A stretch of 64,000 nt of DNA from an uncultured Saprospiraceae bacterium (GTDB taxonomy: Bacteria; Bacteroidota; Bacteroidia; Chitinophagales; Saprospiraceae), in contig CALGAW010000039.1 in NCBI GenBank assembly GCA_937959115.1, positions 1-64,000 of the forward strand, in the 5' to 3' direction. Shown here in pieces: positions 1 through 7,528 of the stretch. Under the pieces are notes generated by a model, which ran no database searches, was not told where the DNA came from, and saw only the letters and a list, made by a program, of their open reading frames with translations. Position numbers and translations under genes: made by a program. How positions within the stretch are numbered: the first letter of the stretch is position 1; each line of letters opens with the position of its first letter.

Positions 1-8
1 AATACAAT

Positions 9-94
9 AAAATCAAGTGCTCCTCGTCTATTTTTCATTGAAAGCGTAGTAACCCCTACGGTGAAATTAAAAATAGGCGGACGTGCTTGATTTT
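9..94. repeat. Nested imperfect inverted repeat downstream of the hpd operon
   Basis: Two arms (9-35 and 69-94) are imperfect inverted copies: AAAATCAAG pairs with CTTGATTTT, and CTATTTTT pairs with AAAAATAG, with several mismatches between. A smaller hairpin lies inside (CGTAG at 45-49, loop TAACCC, CTACG at 56-60). It sits just after the stop of the minus-strand HemC-like gene, so it may end that operon. The nested design also resembles a dispersed REP/MITE-like palindrome. No second copy was found in this window, so its repeat nature is inferred. Confidence 0.5.
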
Positions 95-140
95 GAAGTA
101 GTTTGAAACCAAAAGTTGATTCTTATTGCATATTGCGGGT

Positions 141-956
141 TTAACCTGAGATCCTAGCCCAGAGCGCCGCTGCAAACCCACCGGAAGTGCTTGCCGAGCA
201 ATGCCCATACTGCACCTCAGAACCATTCATCTGTACCGCGTTACCATGGTAAAAGTCGTTGGCATCTTGCTCACAATATACGCCTACACAGTCTTGAAGA
301 TGACTAGGAACAAGTCGTTTAAACTGTCGTTCTAGATTATTCGCTTCTACACTTTCCGCATGGTGCAGTGCAGTCAATTGTCTACGCAGTACTTTATCTT
401 CTTTGCGGCAAACGTACCCCACGAATCCATCACCTGAAGGCGGTACAAACTCTTTGGGATTTAACTGAATACCTTCGTCGGCAACCAAGCCTGCAAATTG
501 AATGGCAGAAGTAGGGAGCACAATAGCAGCCAAGTCTCCTGTCTTAAAGAATTTTAATGCGTCAACCCAAGAAGGATAAACCTCCACCGCAACATCATTC
601 CTGAAGTCTTTCAACTGAGCAGCCTGCAATGCTGAGGAACAGCCAACAGTTACCCCTTCCTTTAGGTTTAATAGCTTTGTGGTTTCTTGGTGATCTGGGT
701 TGCAAAAAAGGGTAAAACCCGCTTGGTACCGCTTGGAAATTGCTGTAATCACAAGACCTTCTGGCAATTGAAGGGGCATCAGTGGCATTGGGCAGTAGCC
801 TACGTTGGCTTTATTACTCAATAACTGCTCAAACAGTTGGTCTGTTGTTGATACAGTAAGTTGATTGTCGTTGCTCAACAACTTGACAGCTGCTTGCTCA
901 TTGTCTGTCAGTATGTCTGAAATTCTAGTAAACTGAATTGTGTTGATTTTTTCCAT
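141..956 (-). CDS. Degenerate hydroxymethylbilane synthase (HemC)-like protein, probably not catalytic
   Basis: This 271-residue protein follows the HemC fold in order: the ELPEGL-type segment (QLPEGLVITAISKR, about 65-77), the cofactor-domain stretch (GVTVGCSS, about 100-107), the DAIVLA-type strand (LAAIVLPTSAIQFAGL) and the VPxxGxGxxGxxCR stretch (EFVPPSGDGFVGYVCR). The residues that make HemC work are missing. The HSLKD segment reads YCPMPLMP, the GTSSLRR arginines are gone (GCSSALQ), and the RGNVDTR arginine is replaced (YPSWVDAL). The N-terminal RxSxLA part is also absent, and about 40 residues are lost compared with normal HemC. It starts 2 bases after the hpd stop, so it is very likely translated with hpd. 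I infer a binding or regulatory role rather than tetrapyrrole synthesis. The homology is fairly secure and the function unknown. Confidence 0.7.
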   Translation of the reverse strand: MEKINTIQFTRISDILTDNEQAAVKLLSNDNQLTVSTTDQLFEQLLSNKANVGYCPMPLMPLQLPEGLVITAISKRYQAGFTLFCNPDHQETTKLLNLKEGVTVGCSSALQAAQLKDFRNDVAVEVYPSWVDALKFFKTGDLAAIVLPTSAIQFAGLVADEGIQLNPKEFVPPSGDGFVGYVCRKEDKVLRRQLTALHHAESVEANNLERQFKRLVPSHLQDCVGVYCEQDANDFYHGNAVQMNGSEVQYGHCSASTSGGFAAALWARISG

Positions 957-958
957 TT

Positions 959-2083
959 TTATAGTGTGCCTCGTCTTGCTTGTTCTCGTTCAATGGCTTC
1001 AAATAGTGCTTTAAAATTTCCTTTGCCGAATGACTTCGCACCTTTCCTCTGAATAATTTCGAAGAAAACAGTTGGGCGGTCTTGAATTGGCCTTGTGAAG
1101 ATTTGAAGTAAGTAACCTTCCTCATCTCTGTCTACTAGGATATTGAGTTTCTTCAGTTCTTCTAGTTCCTCGTCGATGTCGCCTACTCTTCCTAGTACTT
1201 CATCATAGTAATTGTCTGGGACAAACAGGAACTCAACACCATTTTCCCGTAATTGACCAACGGTTTCAATGATATTATTCGTTGCAATGGCGATGTGCTG
1301 AACACCTGGACCGTTGTAGAAATCAAGGTATTCTTCTATCTGTGAACGCTTCAAGCCTTTTGCTGGTTCATTGATTGGGAATTTCACATATCCATTGCCA
1401 TTGCTAACTACCTTGCTCATGAGCGCGGTATACTTGGTAGAAATGTCTTTATCGTCGAAGGTAATTAACAGTTTAAAACCCATGACGTCTTGGTAAAACT
1501 GGACCCAAGTATTCATTTCGCCAAGTTCCACATTTCCTACACAGTGATCGATATACTGAAGACCAACTGGCTTTGTTTGAATTGGACTATCGACTGCTTT
1601 ATAGCCAGGCATGAATGCTCCTGAGTAGTTTTTGCGCTCTACGAAGGTATGTAATGTTTCTCCGTAGGATGCGATGGATGCGACGACGACTTCTCCGTGC
1701 TCGTCTTTTAGTGTTTTGGGTGGCTCAATGCTGGTGGCACCGCGCTCGATGGCTGTGTTGTATAGTTCTTTGGCGTCGTCTACCCATAAGGCCAGGACTT
1801 TTACACCATCTCCATGCTTTAGCACGTGTTTCGAAATAGCATGATCTGGTTGCATTGCTGTCGTAAGAATGAAGCGAACCTTTCCTTGCTGTAGGACGTA
1901 TGAGGCGCGGTCCATTGTTCCGGTTTCGGGGCCGCAATACGCGACAAGTTTAAAGCCGAAACAATATTGATAATAAAAGGCAGATTGCTTCGCATTTCCT
2001 ACATAAAACTCAATATAATCGGTTCCATTTAAAGGAAATGAATCTTTTCCAGTATCTACCGAGGATTTTGTTAAGGCTTCCAT
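959..2083 (-). CDS. hpd: 4-hydroxyphenylpyruvate dioxygenase
   Basis: This Fe(II) dioxygenase turns 4-hydroxyphenylpyruvate into homogentisate in tyrosine breakdown. It shows two vicinal-oxygen-chelate domains and the iron ligands of the family: His180 (YIDHCVG), His263 (GVQHIAIA) and Glu342 (FFEIIQR). The C-terminal family signature GKGNFKALFEAIEREQ follows. Its 374 residues are normal for bacterial HPPD. I chose the ATG at 2083; a TTG three codons upstream (2092) is open but less likely. It is followed after 2 bases by the HemC-like gene, and together they form a minus-strand operon. No homogentisate dioxygenase lies in the window. Confidence 0.96.
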   Translation of the reverse strand: MEALTKSSVDTGKDSFPLNGTDYIEFYVGNAKQSAFYYQYCFGFKLVAYCGPETGTMDRASYVLQQGKVRFILTTAMQPDHAISKHVLKHGDGVKVLALWVDDAKELYNTAIERGATSIEPPKTLKDEHGEVVVASIASYGETLHTFVERKNYSGAFMPGYKAVDSPIQTKPVGLQYIDHCVGNVELGEMNTWVQFYQDVMGFKLLITFDDKDISTKYTALMSKVVSNGNGYVKFPINEPAKGLKRSQIEEYLDFYNGPGVQHIAIATNNIIETVGQLRENGVEFLFVPDNYYDEVLGRVGDIDEELEELKKLNILVDRDEEGYLLQIFTRPIQDRPTVFFEIIQRKGAKSFGKGNFKALFEAIEREQARRGTL

Positions 2084-2446
2084 ATCATTCAATTTTTACC
2101 AAAGATAGGGTTTTCCAGTTTTCCCAACAAGAATATAAGCAATTCCCCCTTTAAAAGCACGGTTTAACATGGTGCAAAATATTTCTTAAGGTATTCGGTT
2201 GACTGCTTCATTGTTAAGAGATTATAGAAAAATTCACCTCAATCAAAATAAATAATTCTTTTTGTTTTTCAATTCAATAACAGATCGATTTTAAAAATTT
2301 AATAAAATCTTGACTATAGTTAACTATCTCATTATCAAAGGTTAAATGGTGTTAAACAAATCTTACACAAGCAGCGAAACTAATTAGTCCCTTCGTTTTT
2401 AGTTCGAAATAACCTGCTCTATTTATTAATCAAAAAAACTATTATT
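2084..2446. other. Divergent intergenic region between hpd and an outer-membrane protein gene
   Basis: AT-rich stretch between divergent genes that must hold both promoters. I could not identify a convincing TTTG/TANNTTTG pair on either strand, and see no structured RNA or small ORF. Confidence 0.4.
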
Positions 2447-3037
2447 ATGAACAAAATTTATTTCATTTTCCTACTTATTTTAACTTCAACAATTCTAAAT
2501 GCTCAATCTCAAAAGGATTATTTAAAGGCTTATACCGATAAGGGCAATTCTATTATCGGGTTTCAAACATCAGGACAAGTTCGAGGACGTTTTAACTCCC
2601 GAATAACCAACGTTGAATCCTCCTTAATGCCTAGTATCAGTTATCAATACAATATTATAAATCGATTGTCAATAGGAGGCAGCCTTGGCACAGATCTAAG
2701 AATGCGGTATAGTGGTGGAAGTCGTGAAACTATGGATTTTCGTGCTCCATCTGTCAATACCAAAATAGTTGTTCAATATTATCCATTCAAATCAAATGGG
2801 ATTTTTATTGAATACGCCTTAGTTAGAAATTTTTATTTTACTAGAGGTCGAATAATTCAAAACATGCATGCTGAAATTAGTCCTGGATACACATTTATGG
2901 TAGGGAAAAACAAGAACATTGCTGTAGACTTGAAAGTTAATATTCTTTATAAGAATGGCACATTTTTTCTTATGAGTAATACAGCGGTTGGAGTAAAAAC
3001 ACCACTCATGATTGCCAAGAAAAAACAAGGAATTTAA
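2447..3037 (+). CDS. Small outer-membrane beta-barrel-like secreted protein, paralogue 1
   Basis: The protein is 196 residues long and starts with a clear signal peptide (KIYFIFLLILTSTILNAQS, cleavage near residue 20). The mature part alternates aromatic and polar residues in short strands, ending in the repeated phrases QYYPFKSNGIFIEY and PGYTFMVGKNKNIAVDLKVN. These are typical of small Bacteroidota outer-membrane beta-barrel proteins of the OmpW/PorT-like sort. It is clearly homologous over its whole length to the next gene (SQKxxLKxxTxKGNS at the mature N-terminus, and YPFKxNG), so the two arose by tandem duplication. Function is unknown. A perfect 12-bp hairpin follows the stop. Confidence 0.75.
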   Translation: MNKIYFIFLLILTSTILNAQSQKDYLKAYTDKGNSIIGFQTSGQVRGRFNSRITNVESSLMPSISYQYNIINRLSIGGSLGTDLRMRYSGGSRETMDFRAPSVNTKIVVQYYPFKSNGIFIEYALVRNFYFTRGRIIQNMHAEISPGYTFMVGKNKNIAVDLKVNILYKNGTFFLMSNTAVGVKTPLMIAKKKQGI

Positions 3038-3048
3038 CTATTGTTGGT

Positions 3049-3078
3049 GGTAGAGAAAATTATTGAATTTTCTCTACC
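3049..3078 (+). terminator. Perfect 12-bp hairpin after the first outer-membrane protein gene
   Basis: GGTAGAGAAAAT (3049-3060), a 6-base loop and ATTTTCTCTACC (3067-3078) pair exactly. It begins 11 bases after the stop codon. No T-run follows, so it may be a transcript-end stabiliser or a weak terminator rather than a classic intrinsic terminator. Confidence 0.55.
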
Positions 3079-3194
3079 CATACGATCAGATGTTCTGTTT
3101 AAAGTCTGATGGCGAAAAAAATAAATCGACATAAATTGTTGTTTTCCAATTATTAACGAATAACATAAAAAATATTTTTACGTGTGTTTTAATT

Positions 3195-3224
3195 TTTGAT
3201 TGTCTTTTAGATGTAAGCAATTTG
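3195..3224 (+). promoter_or_regulatory. Possible Bacteroidota-type promoter for the second outer-membrane paralogue
   Basis: TTTG at 3195-3198 and GCAATTTG at 3217-3224 are separated by 18 bases, close to the TTTG/TANNTTTG pattern. The TA of the -7 box is not matched. Initiation near 3231 would give a leader of about 16 bases before the ATG at 3247. Confidence 0.35.
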
Positions 3225-3246
3225 TAAAACCTAAAAATCTAAAATC

Positions 3247-3849
3247 ATGAAAAAACTACTTTTATTATCCGTAGCAATATTTTTGACAATTACTTCCTTT
3301 TCTCAATCTCAAAAAGAACGATTAAAGACCTTCACAAATAAAGGAAATTCATCTTTAGGAGTTGAATTAAGTACTCGAACAAGTGGTGTATTAGGAAGTG
3401 TATTTAATGTTTTAGGTGCAAGATTAAATCCAGGTATAAAATATCGGTACAATGTAGGAAATAGATTCTCAATTGGTGGTGGGCTTTCTACCGAAATAGG
3501 CCGCACCTCCCAACGAGTAAGTGAAGAGTTTGTCACTACAAAAGCTGCTCGATTTGGCGCTTCTTTCCTTCTTCAGTACTACCCGTTTAAGAAAAATGGA
3601 TTTTATATCGAAACAGAATTTAAAAACGAACTCAGAATTTCTCATGTCGCTATTGACACGCAGTTTGATATTGGCTTTCACCCTGGGTATACGTTCGTCG
3701 TAGGAAAGAATAGAAATATCGGATTGGACATCAAAATGAATATGTTTCATAAGAACAGAGGGCTCCACAATTTCCCAGGAAGACCAACAGTTGGAGTGAA
3801 GATTCCACTTGGAAAAGCAAGAACACAAATCGAAACAGAATCTAAATAA
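3247..3849 (+). CDS. Small outer-membrane beta-barrel-like secreted protein, paralogue 2
   Basis: A 200-residue protein with a signal peptide (KKLLLLSVAIFLTITSFSQS). The mature start SQKERLKTFTNKGNS matches SQKDYLKAYTDKGNS of the preceding gene, and LQYYPFKKNGFYIE and PGYTFVVGKNRNIGLDIKMN match its core strands. The two are therefore tandem paralogues that have diverged strongly in the loops, as expected of surface-exposed barrels. It has its own possible promoter and terminator, so the pair need not be co-transcribed. Role unknown; porin-like or structural outer-membrane protein is the best guess. Confidence 0.75.
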   Translation: MKKLLLLSVAIFLTITSFSQSQKERLKTFTNKGNSSLGVELSTRTSGVLGSVFNVLGARLNPGIKYRYNVGNRFSIGGGLSTEIGRTSQRVSEEFVTTKAARFGASFLLQYYPFKKNGFYIETEFKNELRISHVAIDTQFDIGFHPGYTFVVGKNRNIGLDIKMNMFHKNRGLHNFPGRPTVGVKIPLGKARTQIETESK

Positions 3850-3892
3850 CCCCGGATTTGATTATATAGCGGTGTGCTTTGCACTTGCATTG

Positions 3893-3919
3893 AAAAGTCT
3901 CCAATTTTGGGGACTTTTT
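3893..3919 (+). terminator. Intrinsic terminator after the second outer-membrane paralogue
   Basis: AAAAGTCTCC (3893-3902), loop AATTTT, GGGGACTTTT (3909-3918) pair with one T-G wobble, and the 3' arm runs into a T-tract. This is a typical rho-independent terminator for the gene ending at 3849. Confidence 0.8.
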
Positions 3920-4106
3920 CATTTTAAAAAATAGCCCGATAATAATTCTAAAACAAAAACGCTATTCTATTATTTACTTGATTAATCTTGAATTTTTATT
4001 CATTTCGGTTGATTTTTCTGAATTAACATACATAATGTCATACAATGACTTTTTAGGTTAAACTTTATATCTTACATTCTGTTACAGAATAAAAGAATTA
4101 ATCGCA

Positions 4107-5243
4107 ATGAAAATTGGAATTGTTTGTTATCCGACGTTTGGCGGAAGTGGGGTGATCGCTACAGAATTAGGAAAAGGACTTGCCAGCAAAGGGCATCAGG
4201 TCCATTTCATTACTTATCGAACACCGGTTCGTATGGATTCTTTTCAAGAAAATGTGTTTTACCATGAAGTGCCAACACATGATTATCCATTGTTCGAACA
4301 TGCGCCTTACGAAACAGCCCTTACAAGCAAATTGGTAGATGTAATCAACTACGAGAAGCTGGATATCTTGCATGTACATTACGCGATACCACATGCTTCT
4401 GTCGCTTATATGGCCAAGAAGATTTTGTTGTCACAAGGTCGATATATCCCCGTTGTAACAACACTGCACGGCACAGACATTACACTTGTAGGTCAAAACG
4501 CTTCCTATCAACCAGTCGTCACCTTTTCGATCAATAAGTCAGATGGTGTTACTGCAGTTTCTGATTCCTTGGCGAAAGACACCTATAATCATTTCGATAT
4601 AAAGAAAGATATTCAGGTCATTCCAAACTTTATAGATTTCAAACGATTCAGAAAAAGTAATAAAGATCATTTTAAAAAGGCAATTGCACCAAATGGAGAA
4701 CGAATTCTTACCCATGTTTCAAACTTCAGAAAAGTAAAACGAGTAGAAGATGTCATCCATATTTTTAAAGCCGTCTACGACAAAGTACCAAGCAAGCTTC
4801 TACTTATCGGTGATGGTCCAGAACGACAACCTCTTGAGCAACTCTGCCGTGAGATTGGCCTTTGCCACGAGATCCGTTTCCTTGGTAAGCAAGATGCAGT
4901 AGAAGAGCTCCTAGCCATTTCAGACCTCTTCCTCATGCCTTCAGAAAGTGAGAGTTTTGGACTCGCAGCCCTAGAAGCGATGGCATGTGAGGTTCCTGTA
5001 ATTTCTAGTAATACCGGTGGGATTCCTGAAGTAAACATCCAAGGAAAAACTGGTTTCCTAAGCGATGTTGGTAATGTAGAGGAAATGGCAGTTAATGCGG
5101 TCAAATTACTTAGCGATGACGACCTGCTCAATCAGTTTAGGAAAGCAGCTTTCGAACAGGCAAAACGTTACGATATCGCCCACATCTTACCGATGTACGA
5201 AGAGTTTTATAAACATGTTATTGAAACAGAAGTTATTCAATAA
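4107..5243 (+). CDS. bshA: N-acetyl-alpha-D-glucosaminyl L-malate synthase
   Basis: First enzyme of bacillithiol synthesis: it joins GlcNAc from UDP-GlcNAc to L-malate. The 378-residue protein has the two Rossmann halves of a GT4 retaining glycosyltransferase. The N-terminus MKIGIVCYPTFGGSGVIATE and the segment TTLHGTDITLVG (118-129) are characteristic of BshA. The nucleotide-binding EX7E motif is Glu282-Glu290 in SESFGLAALEAM. Length is standard for the family. It stands alone on the plus strand; bshB and bshC are not in the window. The stop is followed after about 40 bases by a dispersed repeat shared with the 62-kb region. Confidence 0.96.
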   Translation: MKIGIVCYPTFGGSGVIATELGKGLASKGHQVHFITYRTPVRMDSFQENVFYHEVPTHDYPLFEHAPYETALTSKLVDVINYEKLDILHVHYAIPHASVAYMAKKILLSQGRYIPVVTTLHGTDITLVGQNASYQPVVTFSINKSDGVTAVSDSLAKDTYNHFDIKKDIQVIPNFIDFKRFRKSNKDHFKKAIAPNGERILTHVSNFRKVKRVEDVIHIFKAVYDKVPSKLLLIGDGPERQPLEQLCREIGLCHEIRFLGKQDAVEELLAISDLFLMPSESESFGLAALEAMACEVPVISSNTGGIPEVNIQGKTGFLSDVGNVEEMAVNAVKLLSDDDLLNQFRKAAFEQAKRYDIAHILPMYEEFYKHVIETEVIQ

Positions 5244-5285
5244 GAAGAATGCAGATTCGTGTTCGTACGTCTTCCTCGAATAAAG

Positions 5286-5342
5286 AATATCGAATGAAGG
5301 ATTTCTGACGCAGAGCACGTTATAAAATGAATTTTGAAGTTC
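5286..5342 (+). repeat. Dispersed intergenic repeat, copy 1
   Basis: Shares an ordered string of matches with 61972-62026: AATATCGAATG, then AG, ATTT, ACGCA, TTATAAAA, TTGAA and TTC, with short mismatched gaps. Both copies lie just downstream of a plus-strand coding sequence. Its 3' flank repeats ATATCGA in the same orientation. Confidence 0.6.
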
Positions 5343-5370
5343 AATATCGATCTTTTTAATCACAAGAATC

Positions 5371-6261
5371 CTATTCCATTTTGCGCTCATACCACTCCGC
5401 TTCATACTGTAACCGCTTCTGAAATTTTGCTGGTGGGTCAATACAAATCTTCATTTTCTCTTTAGAAATAGGATGTTCAAACTCCAATCCTACAGCACAT
5501 AAAAACAAACCTTTTCCCTTTAGTACTTTTCCGCCTCCTGCATACAATTGATCTCCAAGAATCGGACATCCAATATTGGATAGGTGTTTTCTAAGTTGAT
5601 GTGTACGCCCTGTCTGCGGAAATAAACGCAACAGAGTCAACTGCTCACTCTTCAGAGAGGACACCCGTTTCACAACTGTTAGATCCGTTAATGCTTGCTT
5701 ACCGTCGAGTGAGGTATTGATCTGAAGAAGATGATCAGGAAAAACACCTGAGACGACAGCACTATATTCTTTCTTGATAACCCGCTGTTGGAATTGACGA
5801 CTTAGATGAACACTTGATGTTGTCGTCTTGGCAACTAAAACCAACCCGCTTGTCAAGGCATCTAGCCTGTGCACTGGTAAGGGTTGTAGAAGAGCATTCG
5901 TTACCGTTGATGGCAGTAGATTGAAGGCTAGTGCATTTTTTAATGTTCTTGCTTGGTTGCCACTTGTAGGAATTCCAGATGGTTTAACGACAACCGCTAG
6001 GTATTCATCCTCAAAAACAACTTCGACATTCAATTGAATAGGATTGGTCGTTACGGTTTGCTGCAAGTAAGAAATCACATCTCCTTCCTTTAAGCGATAA
6101 CCAGTATTAAAATGGATTTGATTGACTAGCACTAGCTTTCGCTTAATGGCCTTCTTTATCCCTTTTCTAGAAGGAATAAATGACCATAGATTGTCTTCGA
6201 GGTAGTCACTTAGACGAGTACCAGCTTCTTTTGATGATATGATGAAACGGGCAATTTCCAA
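5371..6261 (-). CDS. RluA-family RNA pseudouridine synthase
   Basis: Isomerises uridine to pseudouridine in rRNA or tRNA. The 296-residue protein has an N-terminal S4-like RNA-binding region (about 1-65, ending GYRLKEGDVISY). The RluA catalytic core carries the motif HRLDALTSGL at 131-140, with catalytic Asp134. Other family segments are VVKPSGIPT (91-99) and the C-terminal RTHQLRKHLSNIGCPILGDQLYGG-like stretch. The start appears to be a TTG at 6261, 1 base beyond the HutI stop, so translation is probably coupled to hutI. No nearer ATG fits the S4 region. Substrate specificity within RluA/C/D cannot be set from sequence. Confidence 0.9.
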   Translation of the reverse strand: MEIARFIISSKEAGTRLSDYLEDNLWSFIPSRKGIKKAIKRKLVLVNQIHFNTGYRLKEGDVISYLQQTVTTNPIQLNVEVVFEDEYLAVVVKPSGIPTSGNQARTLKNALAFNLLPSTVTNALLQPLPVHRLDALTSGLVLVAKTTTSSVHLSRQFQQRVIKKEYSAVVSGVFPDHLLQINTSLDGKQALTDLTVVKRVSSLKSEQLTLLRLFPQTGRTHQLRKHLSNIGCPILGDQLYAGGGKVLKGKGLFLCAVGLEFEHPISKEKMKICIDPPAKFQKRLQYEAEWYERKME

Positions 6262-6262
6262 A

Positions 6263-7501
6263 TCAGCGTACTTGTATCCCGCTCTTCCAAACGTTACAAG
6301 GTTTCATGCTTCCTTGCTGATATAAGATCTCTCGGTAATCATTGGTAGGAAAAGCAATAACATCTGCATGCAGACCAATATCCAACACACCGCGATCAGT
6401 CCGGCCTAGGGCAAGCGCTGCTCGATTGGTCATTGCCGCAAGCACCTCTGCTGTACTTAGCTTTTCAAAACTAGCCAGTATTGCCGCTTGAGTCAACAGA
6501 TCTCCTTGAGGCGCACTGCCTGGATTCCAGTCACTAGCAATCGCCAAACCGCAACCTGCATCTAGGAGTTTTCTAGCTGGTGTAAAGGGACAGCCGATTC
6601 CTATTGAAGCGCCTGGTAGCGCCACTGGCATCACATCACTATTGGCGAGCAGGGCGATTTCCTTTTCCGTGCTTGCTTCTAGGTGGTCTACACTCAGTGC
6701 ACCAGCTTGAATTGCAACCTGACTGCCACCTGGCGTAAACTGATCACCATGAACAGTTAGGTCAAAGCCTAGCGTCTTCAAGACATTCAAGTAGTTCAAT
6801 GACGCGTCTATACTGAACGCGCTTTCTTCGGTAAAGATATCAAACCGATAGCAAAGCGATTCTTTTTGAATGACAGGAACCAAGTCTTCCAAGATCCATT
6901 TCAAGTAATCGGCTTCCTTGCCATCAAAATCTTTTGGTACGATGTGAGCCGCCAAGCAGGTAGGTACTACATCGATTTGATGATCGCTCCCTGCTTCGTT
7001 TATGGCGCGCAACAACTTGAGTTCTTCAATTGGGCTCAAGCCATATCCGCTTTTCACTTCTACTGTTGTTACGCCATTGTTTAACAAGCGTGTCATCCGT
7101 TGTTTCATTAGGGTTGACAGCTGTTCTGTTGAGGCTGCGCGGGTGTGGTTTACAGTGCTCCAGATGCCTCCGCCTTCTTTGGCAATTTCCAAGTAGGTTT
7201 TCCCAGCGTTTCTAGCCGCAAAATCCATGGCTCTGCTTCCCGCGAAGCAAATGTGTGTGTGCATGTCTACCAGTCCAGGCATAGCGGTGGTGGCTGCGGT
7301 GATTTCTTGAATGGCAGTGTCTGGGAATTGTTTGCGCAGTGCATCGAATTGGCCAACTGCCTCAACGGTCTGCCCCGCAATGAGTAGCGCACCGTTTTCT
7401 ATGATCTCTAGGCTGTTGTCTTTGAGCGCGCCTTTGGCAGGTAGGCGGCGCATGGTTACTATTTGACTGAATGGGCCTAGGAGTGTAGTCTCTTTTTTCA
7501 T
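6263..7501 (-). CDS. hutI: Imidazolonepropionase
   Basis: Third step of histidine breakdown: hydrolysis of 4-imidazolone-5-propanoate to N-formimino-L-glutamate. It is an amidohydrolase of 412 residues with metal ligands His81 and His83 (MHTHICF), His251 (TVHGDQF) and Asp324 (ASDWNPGS), plus His273 (SVDHLEAS). The HutI-specific stretches GGGIWSTVNHTRAAS and SGYGLSPIEELKLLRAI are present. No hutH, hutU or hutG lies beside it, so the pathway genes are scattered or elsewhere. It is co-oriented with the preceding acyl-CoA dehydrogenase (27-base gap) and the following pseudouridine synthase. Confidence 0.96.
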   Translation of the reverse strand: MKKETTLLGPFSQIVTMRRLPAKGALKDNSLEIIENGALLIAGQTVEAVGQFDALRKQFPDTAIQEITAATTAMPGLVDMHTHICFAGSRAMDFAARNAGKTYLEIAKEGGGIWSTVNHTRAASTEQLSTLMKQRMTRLLNNGVTTVEVKSGYGLSPIEELKLLRAINEAGSDHQIDVVPTCLAAHIVPKDFDGKEADYLKWILEDLVPVIQKESLCYRFDIFTEESAFSIDASLNYLNVLKTLGFDLTVHGDQFTPGGSQVAIQAGALSVDHLEASTEKEIALLANSDVMPVALPGASIGIGCPFTPARKLLDAGCGLAIASDWNPGSAPQGDLLTQAAILASFEKLSTAEVLAAMTNRAALALGRTDRGVLDIGLHADVIAFPTNDYREILYQQGSMKPCNVWKSGIQVR

Positions 7502-7528
7502 TGAGTGTCTTAACTAATGGAAGGTGCT

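Noticed and set aside
1615-1937. Overlapping small ORFs on both strands inside hpd
   Set aside because: Out-of-frame shadows of the conserved HPPD reading frame; composition is that of antisense frames and no domain is seen.
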